In this document: positions 19,511-31,195 of the stretch, piece by piece | Layout: each line of letters begins with the position of its first letter | Position numbering within the stretch: position 1 is the first letter of the stretch | Assembly: GCF_028401425.1 (NCBI RefSeq) | Contig: NZ_JAQOMS010000002.1 | Coordinates: 1,984,001-2,048,000 of the forward strand | Reading direction: 5' to 3' | Source: Psychrosphaera algicola | Lineage (GTDB): Bacteria; Pseudomonadota; Gammaproteobacteria; Enterobacterales; Alteromonadaceae | Length of the DNA: 64,000 nucleotides | Notes under the pieces: generated by a model | Database searches by the model: none | What the model was told of the DNA's origin: nothing | The model's input: the letters and a program-made list of their open reading frames with translations, nothing else | Program-made: the position numbers and the translations under genes

Positions 19511-19978
19511 CTAATCTTTTTCTGACTGTTCAGTGTCGTACCAAATACCGTATTTATCGCCTTGCCAAGTGAGCAATCTAAATAAATGCGCGGTGACCAA
19601 AAAGATAATACCACCTGCTAAGATGCTCTCGTAAACAAACCCCATAACACAAAATATGAAAGCAAATATATGGCTAACCACTTCAATTCTCACACCAGTG
19701 GCGCGATTTGGGCGCATCTGTAAATAGTTAATAATGAACCAACCTTTAAGTATTGGTGACATTGCTTTCCAATTATCTGACCCTTTATCAATCATAAGTT
19801 CCTCCTGATTTAATACATTAATATCTACATCAAGAGCCGCTGCTAAACATTTTAATGATTCCGTACTCGCATTATGACCACTCTCAATACGTTGAATCGT
19901 TCGAACACTCAGCCCCGATATCTCTGCTAATTGTTCCTGCGATAAATACCGACTAATACGGAGTTGTTTTAAAATCAT
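19511..19978 (-). CDS. XRE-family regulator with 2TM membrane domain
   Basis: The N-terminal 60 residues form a Cro/CI-type helix-turn-helix (SQEQLAEISGLSVRTIQRIESG). The C-terminal half has two hydrophobic segments (about residues 104-120 and 122-138), as in the helix-turn-helix plus 2TM domain architecture. Such proteins are likely membrane-tethered regulators; targets are unknown. It is convergent with the arginase gene, 15 bp apart. The frame is intact at 155 residues. Confidence 0.82.
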   Translation of the reverse strand: MILKQLRISRYLSQEQLAEISGLSVRTIQRIESGHNASTESLKCLAAALDVDINVLNQEELMIDKGSDNWKAMSPILKGWFIINYLQMRPNRATGVRIEVVSHIFAFIFCVMGFVYESILAGGIIFLVTAHLFRLLTWQGDKYGIWYDTEQSEKD

Positions 19979-20095
19979 TTAGTCATTGCCCCTTGATTGA
20001 GGTGAGATAATGTAGAAAATATACCGCTGTCAGTTACGACAAACACCTGACATTTGCCCGACAGTGCGTTTTTCGGCCCTTTTCAGCGTACTGAT

Positions 20096-21926
20096 TTAAT
20101 ATAAGAGTGAAATAAGCAAAAATATAATCGTCAATATTAAAGCTATTTGTGAAGTGATGCTCCTGTATTTTGCCACTGCTCTAGCTAAGGTCTCAAATCC
20201 AGAAAGCTCAAACGGTTTACTGTAAAAATACCCCTGTGCTAATCGACATTGAGTATCTCGTAATTGATGGATGGTCGACTCAACTTCAACGCCATGACCA
20301 ACGGTATTTATATCTAAGTTGCGCGCCAGTCCGATAATCGCATTTAAGTAAGCATTGTTTTTTCTGTATTGGCATCGGTATTTAAACTTTTACAGTCAAT
20401 TTTTACATACCAAGGTGAAAACTTATTAAAGCAACTAAGCGCACTTTGATCTTTACCAAACTCATCCAATCCCACACGTACGCCAAGGTGCGATATTAAG
20501 CGTGTTATTTTAAGTGCACGTTCCGGATCTTGAGCAAATGCCGATTCTTTAATTTCAACCACGAGTTTGTCGGGGGCAACTTGATATTTCTCAAGCAAAT
20601 TTGCAATTGTATCCACCAGCTGAGACTGGAATAACTCTTTGTTAGATACATTTACAGCTAAGTATTGTTCACATCCATGGAGTTGCATTTTAGCCAATTT
20701 TTTTATCGTTTGTTCAAAGCACCAGACACTGAGTTGATAAATAACCCCAGATTCTTCTGCGAGGGTAATAAACTGATCCGCGGCTAAAATTTCGCAATTA
20801 TCACGGCGCCATCGAATTAGAACTTCACCTCCTTCAACTTCATTAGTGATCAGATTAATTTGAGGCTGAACAAACAATTCAAATCGGTCATGGTTTAAAT
20901 CTTCCCGCAACTGACTAATCACTGCGCGGTTATTGTGGAGGCGACTTTCTAACTTGTTTTGAAAATAAACAGAGGTTCCATCTTGTTGTTGATAACTTAA
21001 TGCAAGATAGGCTTGTTCTATTAGGTCCTGTGCCGACCCTCCGTGCTCTGGGTAACTTGCAACTCCAAATTGAATCCCAACATCAACCGCTGTTGCATTA
21101 ATTAACAAAGGTTCGTTAATGACATCTTTAAGTTTTGACAATAATGTTTCCGTGACATCGTTTTTCCCATCATCGCGAACAGCAAAGCTAAAATCTACAC
21201 CACCTAATGTTGCCAAAAATGCCGTTTGTGAATGCTCTGACAATAACAATATGTCGGGTGATTGCTTGAGTATATTCCGGATCCGACTAGACATCTGTAA
21301 CTTCACCATATCGCCATTTTGATGGCCTATAAGCGAATTCAGCAATTCAAAATTAGTTAGTTTAAAAATGACGAGATTAATTGTTAATGAAGAATGGATC
21401 TTTAACTGCTTATCAATTTTGTCTGTAAACGCCAACTTATTAGGTAGGCCGGATGCGAGGTCTAATCCAATTGCAATTTCGTTTTTGGAATATTGTTTTG
21501 AATCAGCGTGATGCGCACGGGTTATTTGCCGTAACGACCAAAAATTGTACCCAATAGTCGCCATAGAGCAAATGACAATTGGCAACATAAACAAGAATAA
21601 GGAAGACCAGAACAGTTGATTTAAGATTATGATAATTAAACAAATGAGAACTAACGACCATTGTTTAACGTAGTCATGTACTTGTCTAAACATACCGGGC
21701 CAATTGCACCCAATACCGATTAATGCAGTAACCAAAGCCGCCATAAGCAAATAGCCATGGTCAAATTTGTGGGCTTGTTGTACTAAAATTAAAAAGTGCC
21801 AAGCAAAATTTGGCTAATAATAGTCGGCACGACACGCCAATTGTGCAAGATAACGAAGTTAATTAACAGTATGACAAACAATGTTGCGCAGATGCCAACT
21901 TCAACGGTTAATTGTGTTTCAGTCAT
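20096..21926 (-). CDS. Membrane protein with degenerate GGDEF and EAL domains (two frameshifts)
   Basis: The N terminus (about 150 residues) holds five or six membrane helices. It is followed by a GGDEF-like domain whose signature is replaced (LGGVDFSF) and an EAL-like domain reading EVLIRW, with DEFGKD in place of DDFGTG and GHGVE in place of AEGVE. Key metal and catalytic residues are missing, so it probably neither makes nor breaks c-di-GMP and may act as a sensor or adaptor. A last hydrophobic segment ends the protein. Two lost bases break the frame: five T of the coding strand at 21791-21795 and six A near 20358-20363. Rebuilt length is about 610 residues. It lies just downstream of the large active sensor on the same strand. 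Confidence 0.82.
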
Positions 21927-22021
21927 TCAAACCCCAAACTAATTACTACGGGTTAACGTTATACCAGACAACACTTTGTTTGATGTTTGATAAATGGAAC
22001 GGCTAAATGAAACAAGTCGAT

Positions 22022-25000
22022 TTAACCGTCTATTGAGCCGATTTGTTTATATTCAGATTTCAATAATTCAGGGACTTGATCCGCAGCAACTGGCCTACTA
22101 ATCAAATACCCTTGAATTTCATTACAACCCATAACGTGCATTAAATAAGCCTGCGCTTCGGTTTCAATACCCTCAGCAATAACGGCGATTCCGAGGTGTT
22201 TTGCCAATTGTACAATGACAGACGTAATATTACGGTCTTGTTCGTCAAACTCGATATCTTTGACAAAAGTTCTGTCTATTTTGATCCTATCGATAGGGAA
22301 CGTTTTTAAATAACCGAGCGAACTGTGACCTGTACCAAAGTCATCTAATGCGATACTAAGACCTTTACTCCGCAACTGACCGACACTTTTAAGTGCGCGT
22401 TCAGGTTCACGCATCATTGCGGTTTCAGTTATTTCCAACTCAATGTAATTATGTAAGTTACCTTCCGACTCAATAATTTTAAGCAAACTATCGCAAAAAT
22501 CGGCCTGTTGGAAATTTAATGCTGAAATATTAACGGCGACTTTCCCTCGCATTAAACCGCTTTTAAGCCAGACTTTTACTTGTTGGCAAACTGTTTTTAA
22601 AACATAAAAATCCAACTGGCGAATTAGGCCATTATCTTCTGCGATGGAAATAAACTGATCTGGAGAGACTAAACCACGATTTGGGTTCTGCCAACGCACT
22701 AACGCCTCAAAGCCACAAACTTCATTTTCTTTTAACTTAAATTTTGGCTGGTAATACACCAAAAATTCATTTCGATTTAAACCGGCAATTAGCTCACTTT
22801 CTAAACTCAACTTATCGTTAACTAAATCGTCCATTACATCATCATAGATAAGACAGTTATTACGTCCGGTAATTTTAACTCTATTGAGCGCAGTGTCGGC
22901 ACAACGCATTAATACTTCAGGCTTGTCACCATGGATAGGATACACCGAAGCCCCCATGCTCACTGAAATACTGATCTCTGTATCATCTAACCAAAATGCT
23001 GGTCGCAACTCACGTTGAATATCTTTCGCAATGCGTTTTATGAAAAACGCTGGGACACCAGAAAACATCTGATTAGGAATTAAAATGGCAAACTCGTCAC
23101 CGCCAAGTCTGGCTAAGGTAATGCCCTTTGCCAAACATTTTGCGATTCGTTCCGCAACTAAACCAATAAACTCATCACCCTTTAATGGACCAAAGCTTTC
23201 ATTTACCTTTTTAAAATTATCTAGGTCTAAAAACATTACCGCAAAATTTGGTGCATGTGCCGTTGTCATATCAATAGTATGTTGTACATGTTCGGTAAAT
23301 AACGTTCTATTTGGAAGATTGGTTAACGGGTCGCGAGTCGCGAGTAAACGCAACTCTTGTTCACTGTTTTTACGATGCGTTATGTCAGAAAATACACCAA
23401 CAAATTTCACGTCTGTTTTTGACATCAAACGGTTTTCAGTTTCCACTCGAGTTACGGACAGATCCAATGAAACTTTTTCGCCAGATGACTTTTTACTCCA
23501 AACTTCGCCTACCCAAAACCCAGTCTTAGTAACTTCTTGCCAAATTAAACTTTCGAGTTCGTGGTTGCGGCCGAAATCAGCGTGTAGCTGAAAACTTTTC
23601 CCGTCAACGTCTTCTAACTGATATCCCGTTATATCAACAAATGCTTGATTGACCGACTGAATTTCTCGGTCTTTGTTTGCTATCCACACACCATCACGTG
23701 TTGAGTCAAGTAAAGATAAAATAAACGCCTCTTGTGTCACAGAGTTAAACGCCACTTTTACTCTACCGATCCGCTCATAAACAATGACCATGAGTAGGAC
23801 AAGTAAAAATCCAGCTACAAATATGATGACCCATTTGGTTTGGAAAAAACGATAAGGGAGAATGTAATTAAAACTTTTAGCATGCTGCCATGACTGCCCC
23901 TCTAAACGCGCTTGAAGCTCCAATTGATTGGCACCTTGGCGCAAATTCTTTAACGTCAAAGAGTGATTAAACATCGAAACCACAGTCCAGTTTATTTCGT
24001 CAGAATACTTAAACCGAACTTGCATTTGCTGTGAAGGGTGTTGTTTTGCGATATTAAAAGCCAATCGAATTTCATCACTGTCGCTCGACAACGCGATCTT
24101 GTTACCAACATTAACGAGGTATTGTGCTTCGTAATCATCAATCACCTGCTGCACAACAAAATTAGGCTCTGCGTTCATTTCATTTACGGCCAATGAACTT
24201 AATTTAAACCAGCCGCGTTGGCTGTTAAAAACAAGGTCTTGGCGGATATCCGAAGTGGCATCAAAAATACGATTAAATCCACTGTAGTAAATTTTGGATT
24301 GTAATGTGGAAGGGTCAAATAACGCGACTTTATTAGGGTAAATCAACCATAGCTTTTGGTTGCTCGCAACCGCCAACGATAGTAAAGGAGTTAATTGATT
24401 TAACGCATCTAACCTTACTATTGAACGCGACAGATCTTTTTGTCGACACGGTGTAACCCCTGACTCGTTGCAAAATACAAGGCATCACCTAAATGAACCG
24501 AATTAGAAACTTTCCAAGGCAAAGCACAGTCTGAGTTACATTGAATAGGATCTTGAAGCACTATTTCACGACCATCACCAGATAACGTCCGGATCTCATC
24601 TTTGGCAAAATAAATCAACCGCGTTGTATCAAACGGAAAAACCGCATCGCCTGATTGGCGTGGCTTATCGGTAGTTACGGTCATCGAGTTTTTATCTAAT
24701 GCGATAAACCGGTTTGCAGAGACTAGCCATAAATGATTTTGGGTTTCAAATAGGTGAGTGTAAACCTTGTTTTCGTTTGGCGATGGTTGCCAAACCGGCA
24801 GCCAACTCTGTCTGCCGTTTACCTGACGCTCGTAAAGTGTCCCGTTTTTAAGGGCATAAATTTTAGATTTGGTAATAAGATTAGAGTTTGCGAAATCACT
24901 CCAAACGGGTGCATCTTGAGGTTCGACACTTATGGGCTGCCACCAAGAAACTTGAATATCAAACGGTGTACTAAGCCAAATATTGCCACTTCTATCGATA

Positions 25001-25896
25001 AATACATTTTGAGAAAAATTGGCTTCTCTGACTTTCAAGGCGGGATTTCGAGTGCTGTACAAAAACTCCCCTTGCGAACGTGGAGGTCACGACCGCTAGA
25101 TATAAGTTCACTAATCCCAGTTTGATTCGCGACTTTATCAATTTTTGCTGTATCTAAATTTAATGAATAAAGATCCCCTGTTGATTAAGCATGACAAGGG
25201 AGTTTTTAACAGCGGCAAACGACACAAACTCATTGTCAAAACCAAAAGTTTGCCAACTGTTATCTAAACTAGAATATTGTTCGATAGTATCGTCAAACAA
25301 CAAAAAAATATGTTCATTAAAAGAAGTAACTTGTTTAGGTTGTTGCAGTTGTTCTATTGGTCGAATTAAATTTGAAATCACACTTTGTTGCGGTTCTGAA
25401 CCAATCAAGCTCAACTGATAAATACCGGCTGTCGTTTGTAAATAAAGGTTAGTTTTATCAACTAAGTTACCTTTACCCTGCAGAATTTTAACAACCTCAA
25501 TTTGGCTTTTTCTTTAATACCAGTCGTTGGCCATACTTGCGTTAAGGGTGAGTGTGGATTAGTTAACGAGACACGAAACACCTGACTAGGCGTTGTAATA
25601 AAAGCATCATTGCCAATAAATTCGGCACCGGTAATTTTTTGTTCGAATGAAAAAGAGCGAAAAGATACAAACTGAATATCACGAAAAACACTTAACCCCT
25701 GCTCTGTTATTAACCAGGTTTGGCCTTGTGCATCTTGACCAAATGCGACACTGTTTTCCATGATGTGAGGGGAAGGTAAAGTTATTGGAATAAAGTCAGT
25801 GTGATTTTGAGCCTTTGCGCCAAAGGCACAAATAAAAATTAGCACTAGCAATCCTAGCCGAATAGTTGCATTTTTCAATACGATTTTCATTTCCAT
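22022..25896 (-). CDS. Large propeller-PAS-GGDEF-EAL sensor protein (about four frameshifts)
   Basis: The rebuilt protein has about 1290 residues. After a signal peptide (IRLGLLVLIFICAFGAKA) comes a long periplasmic region resembling two-component-regulator propeller repeats, for example FGQDAQGQTWLITEQG and FIDRSGNIWLSTP, then a Y_Y_Y-like domain and a membrane helix (WVIIFVAGFLLVLLMVIVY). In the cytoplasm follow PAS (VNQAFVDITGYQLEDVDG), GGDEF with intact ARLGGDEFAIL, and EAL with intact FEALVRW and DDFGTGHSSLGYL. Both cyclase and phosphodiesterase sites look usable. Breaks lie near 25500, 25170, 25080 and 24400, at least two of them a base lost from a short run. The propeller suggests sensing of an extracellular ligand, perhaps a glycan, but this is inference. 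Confidence 0.88.
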
Positions 25897-26023
25897 TTGA
25901 CTGCTTCAGAAGAAGTTAAATTTAGCATAGTCAAAAAATGTACATCTGCCAAAATAAACTTACAAAAATTAAAGTTAAATTGTTAAAAACATTTAAAAAT
26001 AATATTTTTAACAACGCATTTAA

Positions 26024-26487
26024 TTACATTGCACCGGCAAAATCCAACTGCCGCCAAGACTCATAAACAAAGACTGAAACCGCATTTGACAAGTTCATAC
26101 TGCGACTTCCAGATTGCATTGGAATTCTAAGCCAATTTGGGCTTTGAATTTGGGCTAAAACGTCATCCGGTAACCCTCGAGTTTCAGGGCCAAATACCAA
26201 ACTGTCACCGGTTTTGTATTTTGCTTCATGGTGAAAAGACTGACCTTTAGTCGTGCAGGCATACAGTTGAGATTCTGGGTATTCAGCAACAAACGCTTCA
26301 AAATTAGGGTATCGTTTAACATTCGCAAACTCGTGATAATCCAATCCCGCACGACGGACTTTTTTATCATCCCAATCAAACCCCAATGGCTCAATTAAAT
26401 GCAACTTATAACCCGTGTTTGCACACAATCGAATAATGTTGCCTGTATTAGGGGAATTTCCGGCTGGTATAACACAATATTTAGCAT
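26024..26487 (-). CDS. trmL: tRNA (cytidine/uridine-34-2'-O)-methyltransferase TrmL (frameshifted)
   Basis: TrmL, a SPOUT-class methyltransferase, 2'-O-methylates the wobble base of tRNA-Leu isoacceptors. The corrected N terminus reads MLNIVLYQPEIPPNTGN; later come LVFGPETRGLP and IPMQSGSRSMNLSNAV, which build the knotted SAM site. One C is missing from the coding-strand run CCCC (plus-strand 26451-26454). Corrected length is 154 residues (157 in E. coli). Confidence 0.95.
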
Positions 26488-26688
26488 GAACTTATTCTTT
26501 ACCTTTCTAATTCTGAGCAGGCTGTATATTACTAAATTAAGTCCATGCACACGACACATTATTATTTAAATTCTTGCGGCACATATTGCGGTACATATTG
26601 CAGCACTTAATGCATACGTATGTTCAATTTCCATTTGCTGTTTAATGGTATGTTTTAGCCCTACGTTTAAGCTTGTTTTAGGGGTTAG

Positions 26689-27552
26689 ATGCCATCTCGA
26701 TTTATAAAAACCACAATACTATCAATTGTATGGTTAACCTCTGCCGTGGCTTATAGCAGCCCAGTGAAATTACAAAGTTACTCTGGAGATACGTCGCTTC
26801 CACACAAAATTCTGGTGGAAACTCTCAAGCGCGCTAACTTAGAATATATCTACCCGTATGCTAGTGATAAAGACGTTTCAAATGCCCGTATTTTGAATGA
26901 TGTAAAAACAGGCAGCTTAGATGTAATGTGGAGCATGACGTCAAGACAATTGGAGGACGATTATCAGGCCCTGTATTTTCCGCTTTTTCGCGGTATGTTA
27001 GGAATGCGACTTGCAATCGTTAAGGCCCAAAATAAACATCTTTTTGCCGGTGTAAAAACATTAAGTGACCTAAAGGCTTTCTCCGCTGGGCAGGGAAAAA
27101 CCTGACCCGATACTCGAATTTTGGAACACAACGGGTTAACGGTTGCCAAGACCCTAAAGTACCCTAACTTGTTTTATATGCTGGAAGGGGAACGTTTTGA
27201 CTATTTCCCACGAGGCATAAATGAGCCTTGGGATGAAATTGTTCGTCATAAAGAACTCGATCTTATTGTCGAGCCTCACATTATGGTCAGATACCGCGCA
27301 CCACTTTATTTTTTCCTGCGAAAAGACAATGTTGCGTTGCAACAAACAATGATAACAACGTTGAACAATATGGTTGCCGACGGCACGTTCGAACAAATGT
27401 TTTTGGCCGATACCCAAGTAAAAGCCGCTTTAAGTAAAGCCAATGTAGCAGGCAGGATCATTATCGATTTAGAAAACCCGCTATTAACCGATAGAACACC
27501 AATCAACAGAAAAGAACTATGGTTTGACCCTATTTCTTACACAGGAAATTAA
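26689..27552 (+). CDS. Periplasmic solute-binding protein, family 3-like (in-frame stop)
   Basis: A signal peptide (residues 1-23) is followed by a type 2 periplasmic binding fold similar to amino-acid-binding proteins; the protein lacks a permease neighbour. At 27103-27105 a TGA interrupts the frame inside AGQGKT-stop-PDTRILEHNGL, exactly where this family has Trp (GKxWPD), so TGG to TGA is the simplest reading; the frame is otherwise continuous. Full length would be 287 residues. It ends five bases before a chemoreceptor gene, which suggests it hands a bound ligand to that receptor or shares its signal. Confidence 0.78.
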
Positions 27553-27557
27553 TCAGC

Positions 27558-29038
27558 ATGAACTCCATTTCTAAAAAGTCATTGTCGCAGTCAGCGCCGC
27601 GCTGTTTGTCGCTTTTGTCATTGTGTCCATTGTGAGCAATCAATTGCAATCTCATGCAGAAAATAACCACTGGCAACAAACGCAAGAAACATTAAAAAAT
27701 GAACTGAGCGTTATTCTCGCTGAGCCAGTGTATTCATACGATAAACCCCTGATTTCCAGTATTATTCAGGCGTTTGTTAAAGATAACAACATCAGTAAAA
27801 TTCGCGTTGTTGATCATCGAAACCAAGAACTCGGAAACAGTGGTTTTACGACTGAGTCAACATTAGACAAGGTCACTATTCCTCTAACTTGGAATGACTC
27901 GCAACAAATTGGCCACATTGAATTGTCATTATCATCTGAGTTAACCGATAAACGAATTGCAACGTCTACCGCGAACGTCACTGTATCACTGCTAATTTTT
28001 GTTGTAGTCACTGGTATTTTTATTATGGTGATCATCAATCGCGTTGTGGTTAAACCGTTATCGAGTGTTAACAAGTTACTCCAAGAGATTGCGCAGGGTG
28101 GCGGCGATTTAACCAAACGAATCAACTATAAATCAAATGACGAAATAGGCCTTCTAGTCACTGGATTTAACCAGTTTATCGGTGAGGTTCAACAATTAAT
28201 AAGCGAAGTGGCGGAAACATCACAGGGCCTCGACGACGTCGCCAAGCAGGTGAAACACGCAAGTGAAAAATCCCACACAGAAGCCAATAACGAATCGGCA
28301 AAAACTGAGGCTACGTTAAGTCATTTAGAACAGCTTAATGCCGCGACAGCCGATATTGCTCAAAATGCGACCACCGCAGCAACCAGTACAAATGAAGCAC
28401 GAGACACTTCAAACCGTAGCCGGGAGCAAATGAACATTAATCTACAGCAGGTTAGTGAATTAGTTTCAGAATTAGACAATACGTCAAATATTGTGACTAA
28501 ATTGAATCAAAGTAGCGACAATATTTCCGGCGTTCTGGATGTCATCAAAAGTATTGCCGAACAAACAAACCTACTTGCATTAAACGCAGCGATTGAAGCG
28601 GCTCGTGCTGGAGAGCAAGGTCGTGGCTTTGCCGTTGTGGCAGATGAAGTAAGAACGCTTGCGCAACGCACTCAGTCATCAACTAAAGAGATTGAGATCA
28701 TCATAGCCTCTCTGCAGGCCCAAGCTGGAGAGTCGGTGAGTGCAACTAACCGCAGTAAGGAATTGGCTGAATTGGTAATCGAATCGACCGAAATCACCAG
28801 TACAGCGATGAACGCTATCGCCGACCAGATGAATCATATCTCTGATATGAATAATATGATCGCCAGTGCGTCTGAGGAACAATCGTCGGTGACCAACGAA
28901 GTTAGAAATACAATGGAGCAAATACATAAAGGGGCTGCAGGGCTAGTTCACGAAGCGGAAATGCTGGAAGGGAGCATTCTACAATTATCAGATTTAGAAA
29001 CCGGCTTGATGCGTCAAATAAAACAATTTAAATTTTAA
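27558..29038 (+). CDS. Methyl-accepting chemotaxis protein (frameshifted)
   Basis: The corrected protein of about 493 residues starts MNSISKKVIVAVSAALF with a first membrane helix, then a periplasmic sensor domain of about 130 residues, a second helix (VSLLIFVVVTGIFIMVI), a HAMP linker and the signalling domain with the hairpin tip EQTNLLALNAAIEAARAGE. It relays ligand binding to CheA/CheW at the poles. One A is missing in the five-A run at 27573-27577, which removes the start from the main frame. It is coupled to the solute-binding protein upstream, a pairing often used for indirect ligand sensing. Confidence 0.92.
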
Positions 29039-29052
29039 TTCCCCTAAATATT

Positions 29053-29085
29053 GGTTCAGCTTAGGCAGTGTGAATAAGCTGAACC
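29053..29085 (+). terminator. Hairpin after the chemoreceptor gene
   Basis: GGTTCAGCTTA and TAAGCTGAACC form a perfect 11-bp stem 15 bp after the stop. No T tract follows, so termination would be weak or Rho-assisted. Confidence 0.5.
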
Positions 29086-29289
29086 AGAATATCTCTCAGA
29101 CAGTTACCTTAAAATGCGTGAAAGCAGCGCTAGGTAACATGCACGCTTTTGTGTCTATTTAAACGCCAACAAGTTTACACTCTCGCCTTTCATCGCAGTA
29201 ATTATCAGTTGTTTAGAAATTGTATCGATGATTGTTATTTGTCATCATGTCGTTGCCCACTTTTTATTTACAATGAAAGAAAAATAACA

Positions 29290-31116
29290 ATGATAAATAC
29301 GTTCAAATTATTCGCAGCAACCATATTACTGGTTTGTTCGCTTAGCGGTTTTGCACAAACGTCTGATCCACATTCTTTTGCTAACTTTGACCAAGTTAAC
29401 GTTAGTCATATTGACCTCAACTTAAACGTCGATTTCAACAAAAAACAACTTACTGGCTCAGCAACGCTAAGCCTAAAATGGCTTGATAAAACAACTAATT
29501 CGTTAGTTTTAGATACCCGTGATTTAACGATTAAATCCATCAACTCTGGCGGAAAAACGTTAGCGTATAAACTGCACAAAGCAGATCCTAACCTAGGAAG
29601 CGCTTTGGTAATCGACATTGCAAATGGTACGGACAAGGTAACCATCGCTTACTCCACTTCACCAAATGCTTCAGGATTACAATGGTTGTCTCCTGAACAA
29701 ACAACTGAAAAGAAACATCCATTTTTATTCAGTCAAGCGCAGGCCATTCACGCCCGTAGCTTTATCCCTTTGCAAGACAGCCCAACAGTCCGTGTAACTT
29801 ACGCGGCAACGATTACAACACCAAAAGAATTAGTGGCAGTAATGAGTGCGAATAACGACGCCAGCGCGCCACGAAACGGTGTTTATCATTTCAAAATGCC
29901 TCAGGCGATTCCATCATATTTAATTGCAATTGCCGTGGGTGACTTGCAATTCCAAGCAATTGGTAAAGATACTGGCGTTTATGCTGAGCCAAGCGTACTG
30001 GCCTCTGCCGTTAATGAGTTTAGCGATACCCAAGCCATGTTAGACATTACCGAAAAAATGTACGGCGCGTATCCTTGGGAACGTTATGACTTATTAATTT
30101 TACCATCGTCATTTCCTTTTGGCGGCATGGAAAACCCTAGATTGTCGTTTATCACGCCAACGGTTATTGCCGGCGACAAATCGCTTGTGTCGCTAATCGC
30201 TCACGAACTTGCGCATTCATGGTCAGGTAATACAGTGACCAACTCCAGCTGGCGTGACCTTTGGTTAAATGAAGGATTCACAACTTATTTAACTTATCGG
30301 ATCATGGAAGTCATTTACGGTACGTCGCGATTTGATATGGAAGCTTTGTTAGGTTACCAAGATTTACAAGCTGATTTAGCCGTACTGCAGAAAGACGATC
30401 AACGTTTAACCATCGACTTAACAGGTCGTGATCCTGACGATGTTTTCAGTAATATTCCTTACGAAAAAGGCGCTTTGTTTATTCGAGAAATAGAGCAACA
30501 GGTCGGCCGCGCTAATTTTGATGAGTTTTTAATGGCCTATTTTGAGCATTTTAAATTCCAAAGCATCGACACAGAAACATTTTTAGCCTATATCCAAAAA
30601 CATTTGATAACACCTTACCATTTAGACTTAGACCGAATTAAACAGTGGATTTATACACCGGGATTACCAAAAAATCATCCAATACCAAAATCGGATGCGT
30701 TTACTATCGTTGACCAAAACAGAATGTCTTGGTTAAACGGCAATGTGAAAGCAACACAGTTAGACGTTAAAGAATGGACAGTGCACCAATGGTTACATTT
30801 TTTAAATAACTTACCTGATCAACTTTCTGCAGCCCAATTGGTTGAATTAGACTCTGCATTTAAATTGACTCAGTCGACCAATAACGAAATTGCCCATAGC
30901 TGGTTAGTTTTAGTTGTTAAAAATGATTATCAACCAGCTTTTGAACGCCTAGAAACGTATTTAATAAGCATTGGTCGTAATAAGTTAGTTAAACCTTTGT
31001 ATCGTGAATTAGCAAAAACAAGCAAAGGTAAAAAGTTTGGGAAACGCGTATTTAACATCGCTAAACCTGGCTATCACCCGCTTACCGTCAAAGCAAATGA
31101 AGGTTTCTTTAACTAG
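29290..31116 (+). CDS. Secreted M1-family aminopeptidase
   Basis: A signal peptide (MINTFKLFAATILLVCSLSG) precedes a leukotriene A4 hydrolase-like M1 peptidase. The exopeptidase motif FGGMENPR and the zinc site HELAHSW with the downstream Glu in LNEGFTTYL are intact. A C-terminal helical domain follows, as in the LTA4H group. It should trim N-terminal residues from peptides in the periplasm, feeding peptide catabolism. The 608-residue frame is complete. I chose the ATG at 29290 over upstream starts because it begins the signal peptide. Confidence 0.94.
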   Translation: MINTFKLFAATILLVCSLSGFAQTSDPHSFANFDQVNVSHIDLNLNVDFNKKQLTGSATLSLKWLDKTTNSLVLDTRDLTIKSINSGGKTLAYKLHKADPNLGSALVIDIANGTDKVTIAYSTSPNASGLQWLSPEQTTEKKHPFLFSQAQAIHARSFIPLQDSPTVRVTYAATITTPKELVAVMSANNDASAPRNGVYHFKMPQAIPSYLIAIAVGDLQFQAIGKDTGVYAEPSVLASAVNEFSDTQAMLDITEKMYGAYPWERYDLLILPSSFPFGGMENPRLSFITPTVIAGDKSLVSLIAHELAHSWSGNTVTNSSWRDLWLNEGFTTYLTYRIMEVIYGTSRFDMEALLGYQDLQADLAVLQKDDQRLTIDLTGRDPDDVFSNIPYEKGALFIREIEQQVGRANFDEFLMAYFEHFKFQSIDTETFLAYIQKHLITPYHLDLDRIKQWIYTPGLPKNHPIPKSDAFTIVDQNRMSWLNGNVKATQLDVKEWTVHQWLHFLNNLPDQLSAAQLVELDSAFKLTQSTNNEIAHSWLVLVVKNDYQPAFERLETYLISIGRNKLVKPLYRELAKTSKGKKFGKRVFNIAKPGYHPLTVKANEGFFN

Positions 31117-31150
31117 TTTGATTCTGGTTAAGACAACCTTTAAATAAAAT

Positions 31151-31195
31151 CATAACATCCACTAATGAACTTCTAAGTCATTAGAGGGTGTTATG
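31151..31195. terminator. Long hairpin between convergent genes
   Basis: CATAACATCCACTAATGA pairs, with a few mismatches, with TCATTAGAGGGTGTTATG. It covers the last codons of the hydrolase on the minus strand and is placed to end transcription from both sides. Confidence 0.6.

Noticed and set aside
29149..29289. Longer M1 peptidase start
   Set aside because: The extra 47 residues are Cys/Tyr-rich and precede a clear signal peptide that begins at 29290.
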